From positions 62,001 through 126,000 of the forward strand of contig NZ_CP032514.1 of the NCBI RefSeq assembly GCF_003606385.1: a stretch of DNA of 64,000 bases, read 5' to 3'. The position numbers and the translations under genes were made by a program. Origin of the DNA: Actinomyces lilanjuaniae (GTDB taxonomy: Bacteria > Actinomycetota > Actinomycetes > Actinomycetales > Actinomycetaceae). The first letter of the stretch is position 1. Each line of letters opens with the position of its first letter. Shown here in pieces: positions 8,473-17,068 of the stretch. The notes under the pieces were generated by a model, which was not told the DNA's origin, made no database searches, and saw only the letters and a list, made by a program, of their open reading frames with translations.

Positions 8473-9630
8473 CAGGGTGTCTCCGGGAAGGTCGAGGACG
8501 ACGGGGAGAGAGGGACAGTGGCTGAGGCCATCCAGGTGTCCCCCTCCTTGAGCGTCGCCAGAGTGCCGTCGATAGCAGCCAGTCTCTCCCTCATTCCTTG
8601 AATGCCGGTGCCGGAGGCGGGGAGGTTGTGGGAGGTCGCCACTGAGACACCGTTGGTCATCACTAGGCGCACCTGCTCAGGCCGCCGGGCGAGGGTGATC
8701 GTGACCGGCTGGTAGGTCGTGCCGTGCCGCAGGATGTTGGCACCCATCTCCCGAGCAACTCTGGAGAGGGTAGCAGCCTGGAGGCGGCTGCACTGACTGT
8801 CTCCGGTGCTGTGGAAGGTGACGCTGAAGCCGGAGGCAGCCAGGTCGTCGCTGATGGCCTGCACGGCTGTCTCCAGGTCGACTCCTAGGGCGTCCGGGTG
8901 AGTGAGCGAAGAGTTTGGCCAGAACCTCTGGCCGCGGCGCAGCGGTCCCAGGACAAGTCGAAGTTCGTGCAGGGCGTCGACTGCGGCGGCTGCGATGGCG
9001 CTGAACTCCTTCTGGGCCTCAGCTGGGTAGGTGCTGTCGGCTGCCGCGCGCTGAGCGCGTAGCGCGGCCTGGGACATGGAGTAGGCCACCAGGTCGTGCA
9101 TCTCTCTGGCCACCGCCCGGGTGTAGGCCAGGTGGTCGGCGGCGCTGGAGATCTCCCGCTGAAGGGCGAGGTCGCGGTGACGCAGGAGCATTCCCGGGAT
9201 GAGCGAGCAGCTGAGGAGAAACAACTGGTGGACGGCGGTCTGGTAGAGGCCGAGGGGGACGACGGCGGCCACTGGGAGCACCGAGGCCAGGGCGAGCGCA
9301 GACCACGGGGGAGGAAGCGCCCCAGGAGGAAGAGGAAGACGGCCGTGGGGCTAGGACGTCATTGGGGAATGCGGCGGGAGTGTGGAGGAGGGCGGTCCAC
9401 AGCAGCAGGTAGGCCAGGGCACCTGGCAGCGGGCGCAGCGCGACGAGGGGCAGCATCGGTAGCGTCAGGAGAGGGAAGGCAAGACGCTGTGGGCTGAGGG
9501 CGTCACCGTAGACCAGGACGAACGCCATGTTGGCCAGGCCCAGGAGGAGCCCGGCCACGGCGTACGGCCAGTGGTCCGCCGACCTTAGCGGGCGGCGGAG
9601 GATCTGCCTGGGTCCGGTAGATACCCCCAC
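8472..9630 (-). pseudogene. Sensor histidine kinase 1 (HisKA_3), two frameshifts, probably intact in the organism
   Basis: The membrane sensor half reads from GTG 9630 (VAGLLLGLANMAFVLVY and following) and the kinase half reads to 8472, with the DHp motif REMHDLVAYSMSQ and ATP-binding segments AREMGANILRHG and GTGIQGMRERL. Comparison with the paralogue at 10972-12165 shows the frame lost twice by one base, near 9343-9351 and in the G run at 9307-9311. Restoring them gives about 386 residues with no internal stop. If translated as written, only a soluble kinase fragment from GTG 9281 could be made. It forms an operon with response regulator 1. Confidence 0.82.
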
Positions 9631-9638
9631 AACACTGT

Positions 9639-9666
9639 GATATATCGTGTATCACAGATCTGTCAA
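9639..9666 (-). promoter_or_regulatory. Predicted leaderless promoter and operator of kinase 1 operon
   Basis: On the minus strand TTGACA (9666-9661) is followed after 16 bp by TATATC (9644-9639), 8 nt before GTG 9630, so the transcript would be nearly leaderless. An 8-bp inverted repeat, CTGTGATA and TATCACAG, spans 9635-9657. The spacer shares ATCTGTGAYACA with the kinase 2 promoter. Confidence 0.6.
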
Positions 9667-9809
9667 GGTCAACGGCGTCGCAACCTCATCTCACATCTGG
9701 AGGCAGGTGGGGAGAGAGGCTGGTGGTGGTCTGAGGCTGTCGTGGTGGTGGGTGGGTGAGGTGGTCGCGGGCTGGAGCCGCGGCTAGCTGGTGCCCGGTC
9801 TGTGGCTCC

Positions 9810-9946
9810 CGTGTGGGTGCACAGGTGGCGCGGCGGGTACCCGGTGTCGGTGATCCGGTAGTGCTGGGGGCGGCAGTGGCGGGTTCGGGAAGGCTGGAGT
9901 CGGCCTCCTGTTCTAGGACCTGCCGGACACCGGTGCCCTGCTGCTC
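9810..9946 (-). pseudogene. Remnant of an AlbA_2/ATPase-type DNA-binding protein gene
   Basis: Read on the minus strand, this short stretch gives EQQGTGVRQVLEQEAD followed by HYRITDTG. These match EQWGTGVQRVLEQVAE and RYRITDTG in the larger remnant at 17069-17905, and the DNA is also alike (CCGGTGTCGGTGATCCGGTAG in both). Everything between is missing, so only the end of the ATPase domain and a piece of the winged helix survive. The surrounding stretch 9667-10249 otherwise holds only a candidate 25-codon ORF. Confidence 0.6.
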
Positions 9947-9961
9947 AGCGTTTACGGCTGC

Positions 9962-10039
9962 TTACGGCCAGAACAGCTTGTCGAGCCAGGCGCATGTTCC
10001 GTCGCGGGTGATGGTGTGGATGAGGCGTAGGAAGAGCAC
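9962..10039 (-). CDS. Candidate 25-residue peptide ORF with strong ribosome site
   Basis: GTG at 10039 is preceded by GGAAGGAG with a 5-nt gap. The product begins MLFLRLIHTITR, has a single Cys and ends WLDKLFWP before TAA. It is amphipathic with two Trp. It lies about 210 bp downstream of response regulator 2 on the same strand, within a signalling/ABC locus, so a signal or bioactive peptide is possible; a chance ORF cannot be excluded. No known family was recognised. Confidence 0.35.
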   Translation of the reverse strand: MLFLRLIHTITRDGTCAWLDKLFWP

Positions 10040-10249
10040 TGGTACTCCTTCCGGGTGCTGGTGGCTTCTAGCAGGGCCATCCTCCTCCGGCTGCAGTGTC
10101 CTGGCATCGGCCGTGCGGCCCGGTCGGTTGGCTGGTAGCCAGGTCGTGCTTCTGGCTGCAGGTGGTGGCCCGGGCTGGGGTCGGCTCTGGAGGAGGTCGT
10201 CGTCAACCACCGGGTCGGCTTCCCGCACACGTGGGTGCCAGGCTCGGGT

Positions 10250-10975
10250 CTAGAGGAGGTGGTTGTTGAGGGCGTAGACGACGGCGCCGACCCGGTCCCG
10301 CACGCCGAGCTTGGCGATAATGGCGGAGACGTGAGCCTTGACCGTGGCCTGGCTGAGGGTAAGACGGCGGGCGATCTGCTTATTGGTCAGGGACTCAGCG
10401 AGGAGGGCCAGGATCTCCTGCTCCCGGGCGGTCAGTGTGACGCCGCTGGGGAGTGCCGCAGAGGCGTGCTGCTGCGACTTCCCAGGTGAGGAGGGCGATG
10501 AGTGGGAGGTACTGTGGGCACCGTCTGGCCGGAGGTGCTCCGCGACGACGGCTGAGCACGTCGGGGACATGACAAAGTTGCCTGCGACAGCCTGCTGGAT
10601 GGCTCCTACCAAGGAGCCGATGTCGTCGTCCTTGGCGACGACCCCGCGCACCCCTGCGGCCATGGCCTTCTCCATGACGGAGTCGGTGGCAAAGGCGGTC
10701 AGGATGAGGACAGCCAGGTCGGGGACCTCTTTGTGGAGGATCTGGGTAAGGACGAGCCCGTCCGTGCGGGGCATCTGGACATCGAGAAGGAGCGCCTGGA
10801 CGGGTGGGGTGTCCGGGGAGCGGATGAGCTCGAGGGCCTCCTGGCCGTCCTTGGCGGTCCAGGCGACGTGAACCTGCCCGGTGCCGGACAGCAGGCCAGT
10901 GAGGGTGCGGCGTACCAGGGGGTCGTCGTCGGCGATCCCGATGCTGATCGTGGCGGTGGTCTCGGTGCTGGTCAT
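10250..10975 (-). CDS. NarL/LuxR-family response regulator 2
   Basis: A 241-residue regulator: receiver with GIADDDPLV and phospho-acceptor D65 in LLDVQMPRTDG, then a Ser/Pro/His-rich linker and LuxR HTH (LTAREQEILALL...LSQATVKAHVSAIIAKLGV). ATG 10975 overlaps the kinase 2 stop by 4 bp. The open frame continues further upstream but that part is the kinase read in another frame. It is a close paralogue of response regulator 1 and shares its organisation, so the two kinase-regulator pairs arose by tandem duplication. Confidence 0.92.
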   Translation of the reverse strand: MTSTETTATISIGIADDDPLVRRTLTGLLSGTGQVHVAWTAKDGQEALELIRSPDTPPVQALLLDVQMPRTDGLVLTQILHKEVPDLAVLILTAFATDSVMEKAMAAGVRGVVAKDDDIGSLVGAIQQAVAGNFVMSPTCSAVVAEHLRPDGAHSTSHSSPSSPGKSQQHASAALPSGVTLTAREQEILALLAESLTNKQIARRLTLSQATVKAHVSAIIAKLGVRDRVGAVVYALNNHLL

Positions 10976-12165
10976 GGCGGTATCTCCGGCGAGAGGGCGG
11001 GTGGTGGCTCCAGTGGCACAACTGCAGAGGCGGTCCAGCTGCCGTCCTCTTCCCGGGTGGACAGGGAACCGTCGACGGCGGCGAGCCTCTCCCGCATGCC
11101 CAGGAGTCCTGTGCCCGAGGTAGGCAGGTCGTGGGCGGGGTTGGGAGAGGTCCCGTTGGTCATGACCAGGCACACCTGGTTGGTCTCCTTGGCCAGGGTG
11201 ATCGTCACCGACTGGTCGGTGGTGCCGTGGCGCATGATGTTGGAGCCCATCTCCCGGGCAACCCGGGACAGGGTGACGGCCTGGAGCCGGGGGCACTCGC
11301 CCTCGTCTGTGCTGCGCAGCGTCACGCTGAACCCAGAAGCGGACAGGTCGTCGGCAACGGCCTGGAGCGCCGCGTCCAGGCCGACGACCACGGTCTGCGA
11401 AGTGGCTGAAGGGTCCTCCAGCGTGGAGCCTGCCTGGGTGCGCCGCAGCACCCGCAGCACCAGGCGCAGCTCGTGGAGCGCGTCAGCAGCGGTAGCGCTG
11501 ATCGCGTGGAGCTCCTGGCGTACGTCCTCCGGGTAGGAGGGGTCGGCGGCCGCGCTGCGGGCACGCAGCACGGTCTGGGACATGGAGTAGGCCACCAGGT
11601 CATGCATCTCCCGTGCCACCTCGGCGCGCACGGCCTCCAGCCGTTCTTCCCCGGCGCTGATCTCCTGACGCAGGGTGGACTCCCTGCGTCGCAGGAGCGC
11701 ACCCGGTGGAAGGGTGCAGGCAAGAAGGAACAGGTAAAGTACCACTGTGGGCGGGGTAGCGAGCACGACAGTGGCCAGTGGGACTGCCGCTCCCAGGCAC
11801 AGTGCGGCCCGCAGAGGCAGGAAGCGCCCCAGGAAGAAGAAAAGAGCTGCGTGGGTGATGGCGACGTCGTCGGCGTAGGGTCCTGGGAACCTGAGAAGGA
11901 CCACCCACAGCACCAGGTAGGCCACGGCACCGGTCAGCGGGCGCATCGGCACTGCTGTCAGGGTGAGAAGCGCCAGGAGGAGGAAGGTCAGGCGTGCCAG
12001 GCTTGCAGGCTCGAGGAGAGTCATCATGAGCACCAGGTTGACCAGCCCGATGAGGAACCCGGCGGCAGCGTAACGCCTGCGCTCGTCACGAGGCACTAGC
12101 GGTGCCGAGGCTGTTGCGCCTGGTTGGCCGGTCTCGGTCCGCTCGCGCCCGCTCGACACGTCCAT
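10972..12165 (-). CDS. Sensor histidine kinase 2 (HisKA_3)
   Basis: A 397-residue NarX-type kinase. Residues 30-155 hold about five hydrophobic segments with very short loops, suggesting an intramembrane sensor, followed by a coiled region, the DHp motif with H188 in REMHDLVAYSMSQTVL, and an HATPase_c domain (SRVAREMGSNIMRHG, SGTGLLGMRERLAAVDG). Compact sensors of this type often respond to membrane-active peptides or antibiotics. It is intact, unlike its paralogue at 8472-9630. ATG 12165 lies at the predicted transcription start. Confidence 0.92.
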   Translation of the reverse strand: MDVSSGRERTETGQPGATASAPLVPRDERRRYAAAGFLIGLVNLVLMMTLLEPASLARLTFLLLALLTLTAVPMRPLTGAVAYLVLWVVLLRFPGPYADDVAITHAALFFFLGRFLPLRAALCLGAAVPLATVVLATPPTVVLYLFLLACTLPPGALLRRRESTLRQEISAGEERLEAVRAEVAREMHDLVAYSMSQTVLRARSAAADPSYPEDVRQELHAISATAADALHELRLVLRVLRRTQAGSTLEDPSATSQTVVVGLDAALQAVADDLSASGFSVTLRSTDEGECPRLQAVTLSRVAREMGSNIMRHGTTDQSVTITLAKETNQVCLVMTNGTSPNPAHDLPTSGTGLLGMRERLAAVDGSLSTREEDGSWTASAVVPLEPPPALSPEIPP

Positions 12166-12173
12166 GCAAATTT

Positions 12174-12201
12174 TCTACAGTATGTGTCACAGATTTGTCA
12201 A
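12174..12201 (-). promoter_or_regulatory. Predicted leaderless promoter of kinase 2 operon
   Basis: On the minus strand TTGACA (12201-12196), 16-bp spacer, TGTAGA (12179-12174), then 8 nt to ATG 12165. The spacer begins AATCTGTGACACA, nearly the same as in the kinase 1 promoter (GATCTGTGATACA), which suggests a common, perhaps cross-acting, regulator. Confidence 0.6.
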
Positions 12202-12890
12202 GAGTCAGTGGTGTTCGCATGCCGGGGTAGGTCGTGCTGTACATAAGGTGCGCGGAGAGGCGGGTGACGAACCATCGTTATTGTGAGCAACTTAGTTTTT
12301 ATGCGAAGGTGCGTGGACTTGTGAGGTCGGTGGTGGGTGACGTGGTGCACCTTCCGCGCATCGGTTGCATCGACGGCCTCGGTGACTGCTGACGTGCCCG
12401 TACCCGAGGGGGCTGTTCCACAAGCCCAGGTGTCCCGTCACGACACCGGGTCCCGTCGCGTAGGTGCCCCACGGTGCCTCGGGCTGAGACAGGTGGAGGG
12501 AGACTAAGTGGAGGCACTGCAGGTGGGGCCTTGGCGGGCTTCCCCGCTCGGCTGCACCAGGGCTGGTTGTGCCTGGTGCTGTCCATCGACAGCATCACGG
12601 GGTGGTCTGCTGTCCGGCAGCCTCACCGGTCTGGCCGGGTTCGGCTCCGGGTGACCGGTGTCTGCCCGGGAAGCTTCGGCCGACTGGCTAGCCCAGTTGG
12701 CTGGTTCGCACGCCCCTCACCCGTGGTGTCATGGTACCCGCTGCCCCGCAAAGTGCCTCTCCTCATCCGGGCTGCTCTGCTTCGAGGGTCTACACGCCTG
12801 TGCCGTCCTCGCCCTCTGCCGAATCTGTCTTTGGGGGGCGGTGTTGGTGTCGCGGCGATGCGATTGCTACCTGATTCTGTCCGAGCCCAC
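12202..12890. other. Noncoding stretch between kinase 2 and the small membrane ORFs
   Basis: About 690 bp separate the kinase 2 promoter from a long hairpin. ORFs on both strands here have no ribosome sites, no leaderless boxes and no family resemblance. I see nothing assignable. Confidence 0.4.
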
Positions 12891-12928
12891 CCGGTCCGCG
12901 TGAGGACGGAAGTCCTCACGCGGACCGG
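12891..12928. promoter_or_regulatory. Perfect 17-bp hairpin in the leader of a small membrane ORF
   Basis: CCGGTCCGCGTGAGGAC (12891-12907), GGAA loop, then the exact complement at 12912-12928. It sits 31 bp before GTG 12960 with the ribosome site AAGGAGA in between. There is no T run, and no + strand gene upstream that needs a terminator, so a leader attenuator, RNA stability element or protein-binding palindrome is likelier. Confidence 0.7.
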
Positions 12929-12959
12929 ATACATTTCCATCCCAATTTAAGGAGACACA

Positions 12960-13145
12960 GTGTTTGACAAGTCTATGAGAACATCTGGAGTTATAGCGGC
13001 CCTGATTGTTACCCTCGGGGCTCTCGTCGCACTGGGTGCCGTGTTTATTAATGCGCCCCATCTTCAGTTCATCAATGTTGCGGTTATGCTTGCCCTTGTT
13101 GGGGTTCTCGCTGCGATCGTCATGAGGGCGAGGGGGAAGAAGTAG
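12960..13145 (+). CDS. Small two-helix membrane protein, unknown
   Basis: A 61-residue protein, about two-thirds hydrophobic, with two membrane helices (about residues 9-28 and 37-54) joined by a short FINAPHLQFIN loop and ending in RARGKK. GTG 12960 follows a strong AAGGAGA. Codon use is less GC-biased than in neighbours, hinting at transfer or a special role. It is divergent from kinase 2 and is followed by a second small membrane ORF and the ABC transporter. It could be an immunity or accessory peptide; no family recognised. Confidence 0.65.
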   Translation: MFDKSMRTSGVIAALIVTLGALVALGAVFINAPHLQFINVAVMLALVGVLAAIVMRARGKK

Positions 13146-13411
13146 GGAAGTTTCCGCCAACAAGTAGATATCCGCCCCTCGGGGTGCTGCACCTTGTGGG
13201 GATGAGAGGCGTCCCGGTCCCGCTGTCTCCTTTAGGGGTGGGTGCGGGCCTATGACCAGTGTCCTGGAGTGGGTTACATCTGCGGCAGACTGTCCTCATG
13301 GTGGACCGCAGGAAGAGTTCCCGGGGTGCTCATGGCTGCTCTATACCTAGGGCGCTATCCGTGGTGCTGCCGCAGTTGAGTCAGACGTGTTTGCAGAAGT
13401 AGGGGGCTGAC

Positions 13412-13609
13412 GTGCTTGACTTTTCCTCTACTAGGGCAAGAATACTGGCAACCGCCTGGTCGGGCTGGCTGGTATCGATTGCCATGCTGGTGTTGCTTTT
13501 TGCCGACGGCCTTATGAGGGCGGTGGTTATATCCGTCCTCGTCGTGATGGAGATGCTGCTGCTTGGAGTGCTGCTTGCCAGCATACGGAGGACGGGTGAC
13601 CGTGAATGA
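13412..13609 (+). CDS. Small two-helix membrane protein, unknown
   Basis: A 65-residue protein with two membrane helices (about 15-32 and 37-57) and a basic tail (SIRRTGDRE). GTG 13412 has AGGGGG about 7 nt upstream. It resembles the 61-residue ORF before it in size and topology, not clearly in sequence. The 266 bp between them hold no recognisable feature. It converges on the ABC permease that ends at 13726. Possibly a regulated accessory of the transporter locus; function unknown. Confidence 0.6.
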   Translation: MLDFSSTRARILATAWSGWLVSIAMLVLLFADGLMRAVVISVLVVMEMLLLGVLLASIRRTGDRE

Positions 13610-13725
13610 TCCGGTGATACCCGGGTAGTCTTGCGTGCGAGTACGGTAGGTAACTCATGCTATGACAGCATATGCTTGCCTGCCCCTCAGGCCCGTCAAC
13701 GCGTACTCGCTAGATTTCCGTGGCA

Positions 13726-14616
13726 TCAGTGCTGCTTTTTTCTGAGTGCCCGCCTGCTGAGGAGGACGGTGGCGGTGATGAGGATGCCGTTCCAGATGAG
13801 GAACCAGGCGAGGCCTGCGGGTGAGGGTGTGGACAGCGTGCGGGCCTGCATGCCGAGGGTGGCCTGGGAGTAGGGGTAGATGCTGGTCAGCGGTGGAACG
13901 ACGAGTGTGATGGCCAGACTGAGGAAGGAGGCTCCCAGGCCAGTCAGGACGGTGGTGGCCAGGCTGGGCACGTAGATGCCGATGAGCAGTTGGGCGGTGG
14001 CGATGGTGACAGCTCCCAGTGTGCCCAGGAGAACCCAGGTAATCATGGTGGCGAGGTCGGTGAAGGTGAGGTGGAAGCCCAGAGCGGTGCTGGCGGCCAG
14101 CACGAGCAGGAGGAAGGCCGTCTGGCAGTAGAGGGCGAACAGAGCGACCAGGGCGAGCTTGCCGGTGTAGGTAGTGGTGGCGGCACCGTAGGTCGCCATA
14201 CGACGCCAGTTGTCGTGCTCGTGCTCCATGCGGGTCAGGCCGGCGGCACGGAAGGTGATCAGCATGGGCAGGAAGAAGACGCTCCATAGCAGCCCACCCT
14301 GGCCCCACACGACCTGCCAGGTGATTCCCTGGGCCTGGAAGCTCTCGGTGTAGGACAAGTACCTGCCAGTTCCGTTGGCGACGTTGAGGGCGGCCAGAGC
14401 CAGGGCCAGGGTGGCCAGGATCCAGAGGCGCTTGGACTTGGCGTGTTCAATAGCCAGAGGTAGCAGGAGCCGTTCGCGCAGCCAGCCGCCAGTCTCGCTG
14501 TGCGGGCTAGGGCGAGTGGGTACGGGTGCGCTCTCGGGCCGCAGTACCGGGCTCGTTGTCGTAGTGGGGTGGCTTGGTGTGCCGGGTATGGAGGTAGTCA
14601 TGGTGACGCTGGTCAT
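13726..14616 (-). CDS. ABC-2 type permease, lantibiotic immunity/bacitracin-export style
   Basis: A 296-residue membrane protein with a Pro/Thr/Ser-rich N-terminal tail of about 45 residues, then six hydrophobic segments in the pattern of ABC-2 permeases of the LanE/LanG or BcrB kind (ARIGATED start: EHAKSKRLWILATLALALAA, then a TRMEHEHDNWRRMATYGA loop). The loop with MEHEHDNWR is typical of lantibiotic-immunity permeases. ATG 14616 has AGGAG 8 nt upstream. It is the third gene of an ATPase-permease-permease operon and lies next to two peptide-sensor-like two-component systems. Confidence 0.8.
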   Translation of the reverse strand: MTSVTMTTSIPGTPSHPTTTTSPVLRPESAPVPTRPSPHSETGGWLRERLLLPLAIEHAKSKRLWILATLALALAALNVANGTGRYLSYTESFQAQGITWQVVWGQGGLLWSVFFLPMLITFRAAGLTRMEHEHDNWRRMATYGAATTTYTGKLALVALFALYCQTAFLLLVLAASTALGFHLTFTDLATMITWVLLGTLGAVTIATAQLLIGIYVPSLATTVLTGLGASFLSLAITLVVPPLTSIYPYSQATLGMQARTLSTPSPAGLAWFLIWNGILITATVLLSRRALRKKQH

Positions 14617-14660
14617 GGGGTGGTCTCCTGGTTGTCTCCGGCCTGGTGGCGGAAGGCAGG

Positions 14661-15422
14661 TCAGCGCGTGACCTGTCGGCTGAAGGTGGTCTGGGCAACA
14701 GCGGTGGCGACCAGGCTGACGATGACGACAATGGCGACGTAGGTGCCCAGGTGGTCTACGGGGACGAAGCCGGTGATCGTGCCCTCGATCTGCTGCATGC
14801 GCACGGGCACGAGCAGGGCAGGGTACTGCCAGGGTAGGACGGTGGCCACGGAGTCAGGCACGACAAAGCCGACGAGGCTTGCGCTCAGGGCACCCAGGGC
14901 GCCGACAGTTAGGGTCAGGGCCTGGCGGCGCACGAGCAGCGCCAGGGCCAGGTGGATAGCAGTCATGGCGATGTTGGCCACCATCAGTCCGGCCAGCCAG
15001 GTAGCGGTCAGACCAGGGTCAGCGGGCACCCCGCCGACAGCGCCTACCAGGGTGGTGGTGGGCACGAGGGCGAGGGCGGGCACCGAGCAGGCGGCTACGG
15101 CAGTGGTGAGCTTGGCCAGGAAAAAAGGGGCGCGCGGCTGGCCGTCGGCGAGGAGCTGGGACAGCATGGTGCTGTCGTGCTCGGTGGCGGCCAGGCGTGA
15201 GGCGACTACTGCAGAGATGATGGGGGTGACCACGGCATGCACGCTTGATGTCTCTCCGATCGCGTAGCCGGCGTCCACAGCGATCCCGGTAGTGCCAGAG
15301 CGCGTGATGACAATGCTCAGGACTGCTGTGGCCCAGGCCAGCTCGATACCAGTGGCCAGGACCAAGGTCAGCCACAGACGAGACCTTTTGAGCTTGGAGA
15401 TCTCCAGTCCCAATGTCCTCAT
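14661..15422 (-). CDS. ABC-2 type permease, second subunit
   Basis: A 253-residue permease with six predicted membrane segments. It starts MRTLGLEISKLKRSRLW and has the loop RLAATEHDSTMLSQLLADGQPR, equivalent to the EHDNWR loop of the partner permease. ATG 15422 follows AGGAG inside the end of the ATPase gene (10-bp gap), so it is co-translated. The open frame extends upstream, but that part overlaps the ATPase and has no coding character. With the ATPase at 15433-16542 and the permease at 13726-14616 it would form a heteromeric exporter or immunity pump. Confidence 0.85.
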   Translation of the reverse strand: MRTLGLEISKLKRSRLWLTLVLATGIELAWATAVLSIVITRSGTTGIAVDAGYAIGETSSVHAVVTPIISAVVASRLAATEHDSTMLSQLLADGQPRAPFFLAKLTTAVAACSVPALALVPTTTLVGAVGGVPADPGLTATWLAGLMVANIAMTAIHLALALLVRRQALTLTVGALGALSASLVGFVVPDSVATVLPWQYPALLVPVRMQQIEGTITGFVPVDHLGTYVAIVVIVSLVATAVAQTTFSRQVTR

Positions 15423-15432
15423 TCTCCTACTC

Positions 15433-16542
15433 CTACTTCCCGTGTACTCCCTGTGGCTCCGGGTAAGCGACCTGGTGGGGCGGCGCTTGGGTAGCCGATG
15501 CCGGGTGGGTAGCCTGGCCCATGGCATGGTGCGCGGGTGCCTGCTGCGCTCGGTGCTGGACACCCTGTGGTAAAGGCGGCTGGTGAGCCTGTCGTGGCAC
15601 GCCGGGCTGGGTAGGGTTGGACTGGTTTTGTGGCGGTGCCTGTTCGGTGATGTCGAGGAAGATCTGCTCCAGGGAGCGGCGGCGCAGCTCGACGCGGTAG
15701 ATGCTGGTGCCCGCGCTGACCAAGGTGGCGACGAGGCGGGCGACGTGGTCGTCGTTGTAGGCGGGCAGGGTGATCTCACCGTCCTCCACGGAGCGGACCT
15801 GCCACCCCTGGGCGGCCAGTTCTCGGGCAGTGGGCACGGCCTGAGAGGTGTCCACCCGGACCACAAGGCGGCCTGCCTCCCTCAGGGCGGACAGGGGGCC
15901 CTGGTAGACCAGGTGGCCCTGGGTGATAATGCCGATGGTGTCGGCCATCTGCTCGATCTCGCTGAGCAGGTGGCTGGAGACCACCACGGTGATGCCCCGG
16001 GTGCGCGGCAGGTTAGTGATGAGGTCGCGGATCTCGTGAATGCCGGAGGGATCTAGCCCGTTGGTGGGCTCGTCCAGGACCAGCAGCTCGGGGTCTCCCA
16101 GCAGGGCCATGGCTAGGCCCAGGCGCTGCTTCATGCCCAGGGAGTAGGTCCGCGCCAGCTTGTCGCCGGCGTGGGACAGTCCCACGGTGTCCAGGGCCGG
16201 GCCTACGCTGGAGGCGGGCAGGTGCTTGACCCGGCGCACGATGTCGAGGTTCTCCCGCCCGGTGAGGTGGCCGTAGAAGGAAGGCTGTTCGATCAAGGAC
16301 CCCACCCGCGCCAGCGTGCGCCGGGGCGAGAACGGCTCACCAAAGACCTCTACGCTGCCGGCGGAGGGGCGAGTCAGTCCCAGCAGCATCTTCATCGTCG
16401 TGGACTTACCGGCCCCGTTGGGACCCAGAAACCCGTAGACCTGCCTCGCAGGTACCTCCAGGCCCACACCACTGACCACCTCAGCAGTCCCGTATCGCTT
16501 GGTTAGTCCGGTACTGCGCACCACCAGGTGCTGACTACTCAC
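15433..16542 (-). CDS. ABC transporter ATP-binding protein, BcrA/LanF type
   Basis: A 369-residue ATPase: Walker A GPNGAGKSTTMKML at residues 40-53, signature YSLGMKQRLGLA, Walker B LLVLDEPTNGLDP and the switch His in VVVSSHLLSEIEQMAD. The C-terminal 70 residues are Pro/Gln/Ala-rich and unusual. I chose GTG 16542 because it follows GGAAAGGAG and gives an N-terminus at the first strand; the longer open frame has no ribosome site. It energises the two downstream permeases. The class covers bacitracin, lantibiotic and other antimicrobial peptide exporters. Confidence 0.9.
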   Translation of the reverse strand: MSSQHLVVRSTGLTKRYGTAEVVSGVGLEVPARQVYGFLGPNGAGKSTTMKMLLGLTRPSAGSVEVFGEPFSPRRTLARVGSLIEQPSFYGHLTGRENLDIVRRVKHLPASSVGPALDTVGLSHAGDKLARTYSLGMKQRLGLAMALLGDPELLVLDEPTNGLDPSGIHEIRDLITNLPRTRGITVVVSSHLLSEIEQMADTIGIITQGHLVYQGPLSALREAGRLVVRVDTSQAVPTARELAAQGWQVRSVEDGEITLPAYNDDHVARLVATLVSAGTSIYRVELRRRSLEQIFLDITEQAPPQNQSNPTQPGVPRQAHQPPLPQGVQHRAQQAPAHHAMGQATHPASATQAPPHQVAYPEPQGVHGK

Positions 16543-16601
16543 CGCTGAGCTCCTTTCCGGCTCCACCCCCGTCAGGAGCTGAGGCGCTGACTGCGTGACA
16601 A

Positions 16602-16620
16602 GTGTTATGCAGCATAACAC
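16602..16620. promoter_or_regulatory. 19-bp perfect palindrome upstream of the ABC operon
   Basis: GTGTTATGCAGCATAACAC is a perfect palindrome around a central A, 60 bp upstream of the ATPase start. It is AT-rich against its background. It is a likely operator for a dimeric regulator, perhaps one of the nearby NarL-type proteins. Confidence 0.6.
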
Positions 16621-17068
16621 CGGCAAGAATATGGTGGCCGTGGTAGCCCGGGATTCTCCTGCGACGACCGACCTAGTCCGATCGTCGCACTGACGTCCTG
16701 GAGGGGGACGCTCACGTGCTGCTGAGTCTTGGTCGACGGTAGCGCTGACGTCGTCCGACTATTGTGTTGACGTCAAGAGCCAGTGGTGCTGCCGTGCGCG
16801 GTAAAGATTAGTGTCAGGAAGAGGTGTTGACCCATTTGGAGTCTCCTTTTCCCGCACTTGACGTCGTGGCGGGGACGTGCCTAGCTACGTGACCGTGTAC
16901 GCCTGGGCACCTCTGGGCGGTGAGCGGGCTGCTGGGCGTCCTGCACGCCGTGCGCCCTGGAACGTACGAGCAGGCGGTACAAGAGGTTCGTCACCAGCGC
17001 GAACCTGCTTGCCGCGTAGGCGGGTCTACCTGGCAGGCACCCTCTCCAGGAGGGGCGGGAAGTGCCGC
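16621..17068. other. Noncoding stretch upstream of the ABC operon
   Basis: About 450 bp without a supportable gene. It contains the remaining upstream sequence of the ABC operon and the region beyond the winged-helix end of the AlbA_2 remnant. ORFs here are shadows or lack start signals. Confidence 0.4.

Noticed and set aside
13640..13725. Inverted arms GCGAGTACG / CGTACTCGC before the ABC permease end
   Set aside because: Arms are only 9 bp and about 60 bp apart; not convincing as a terminator or element end.
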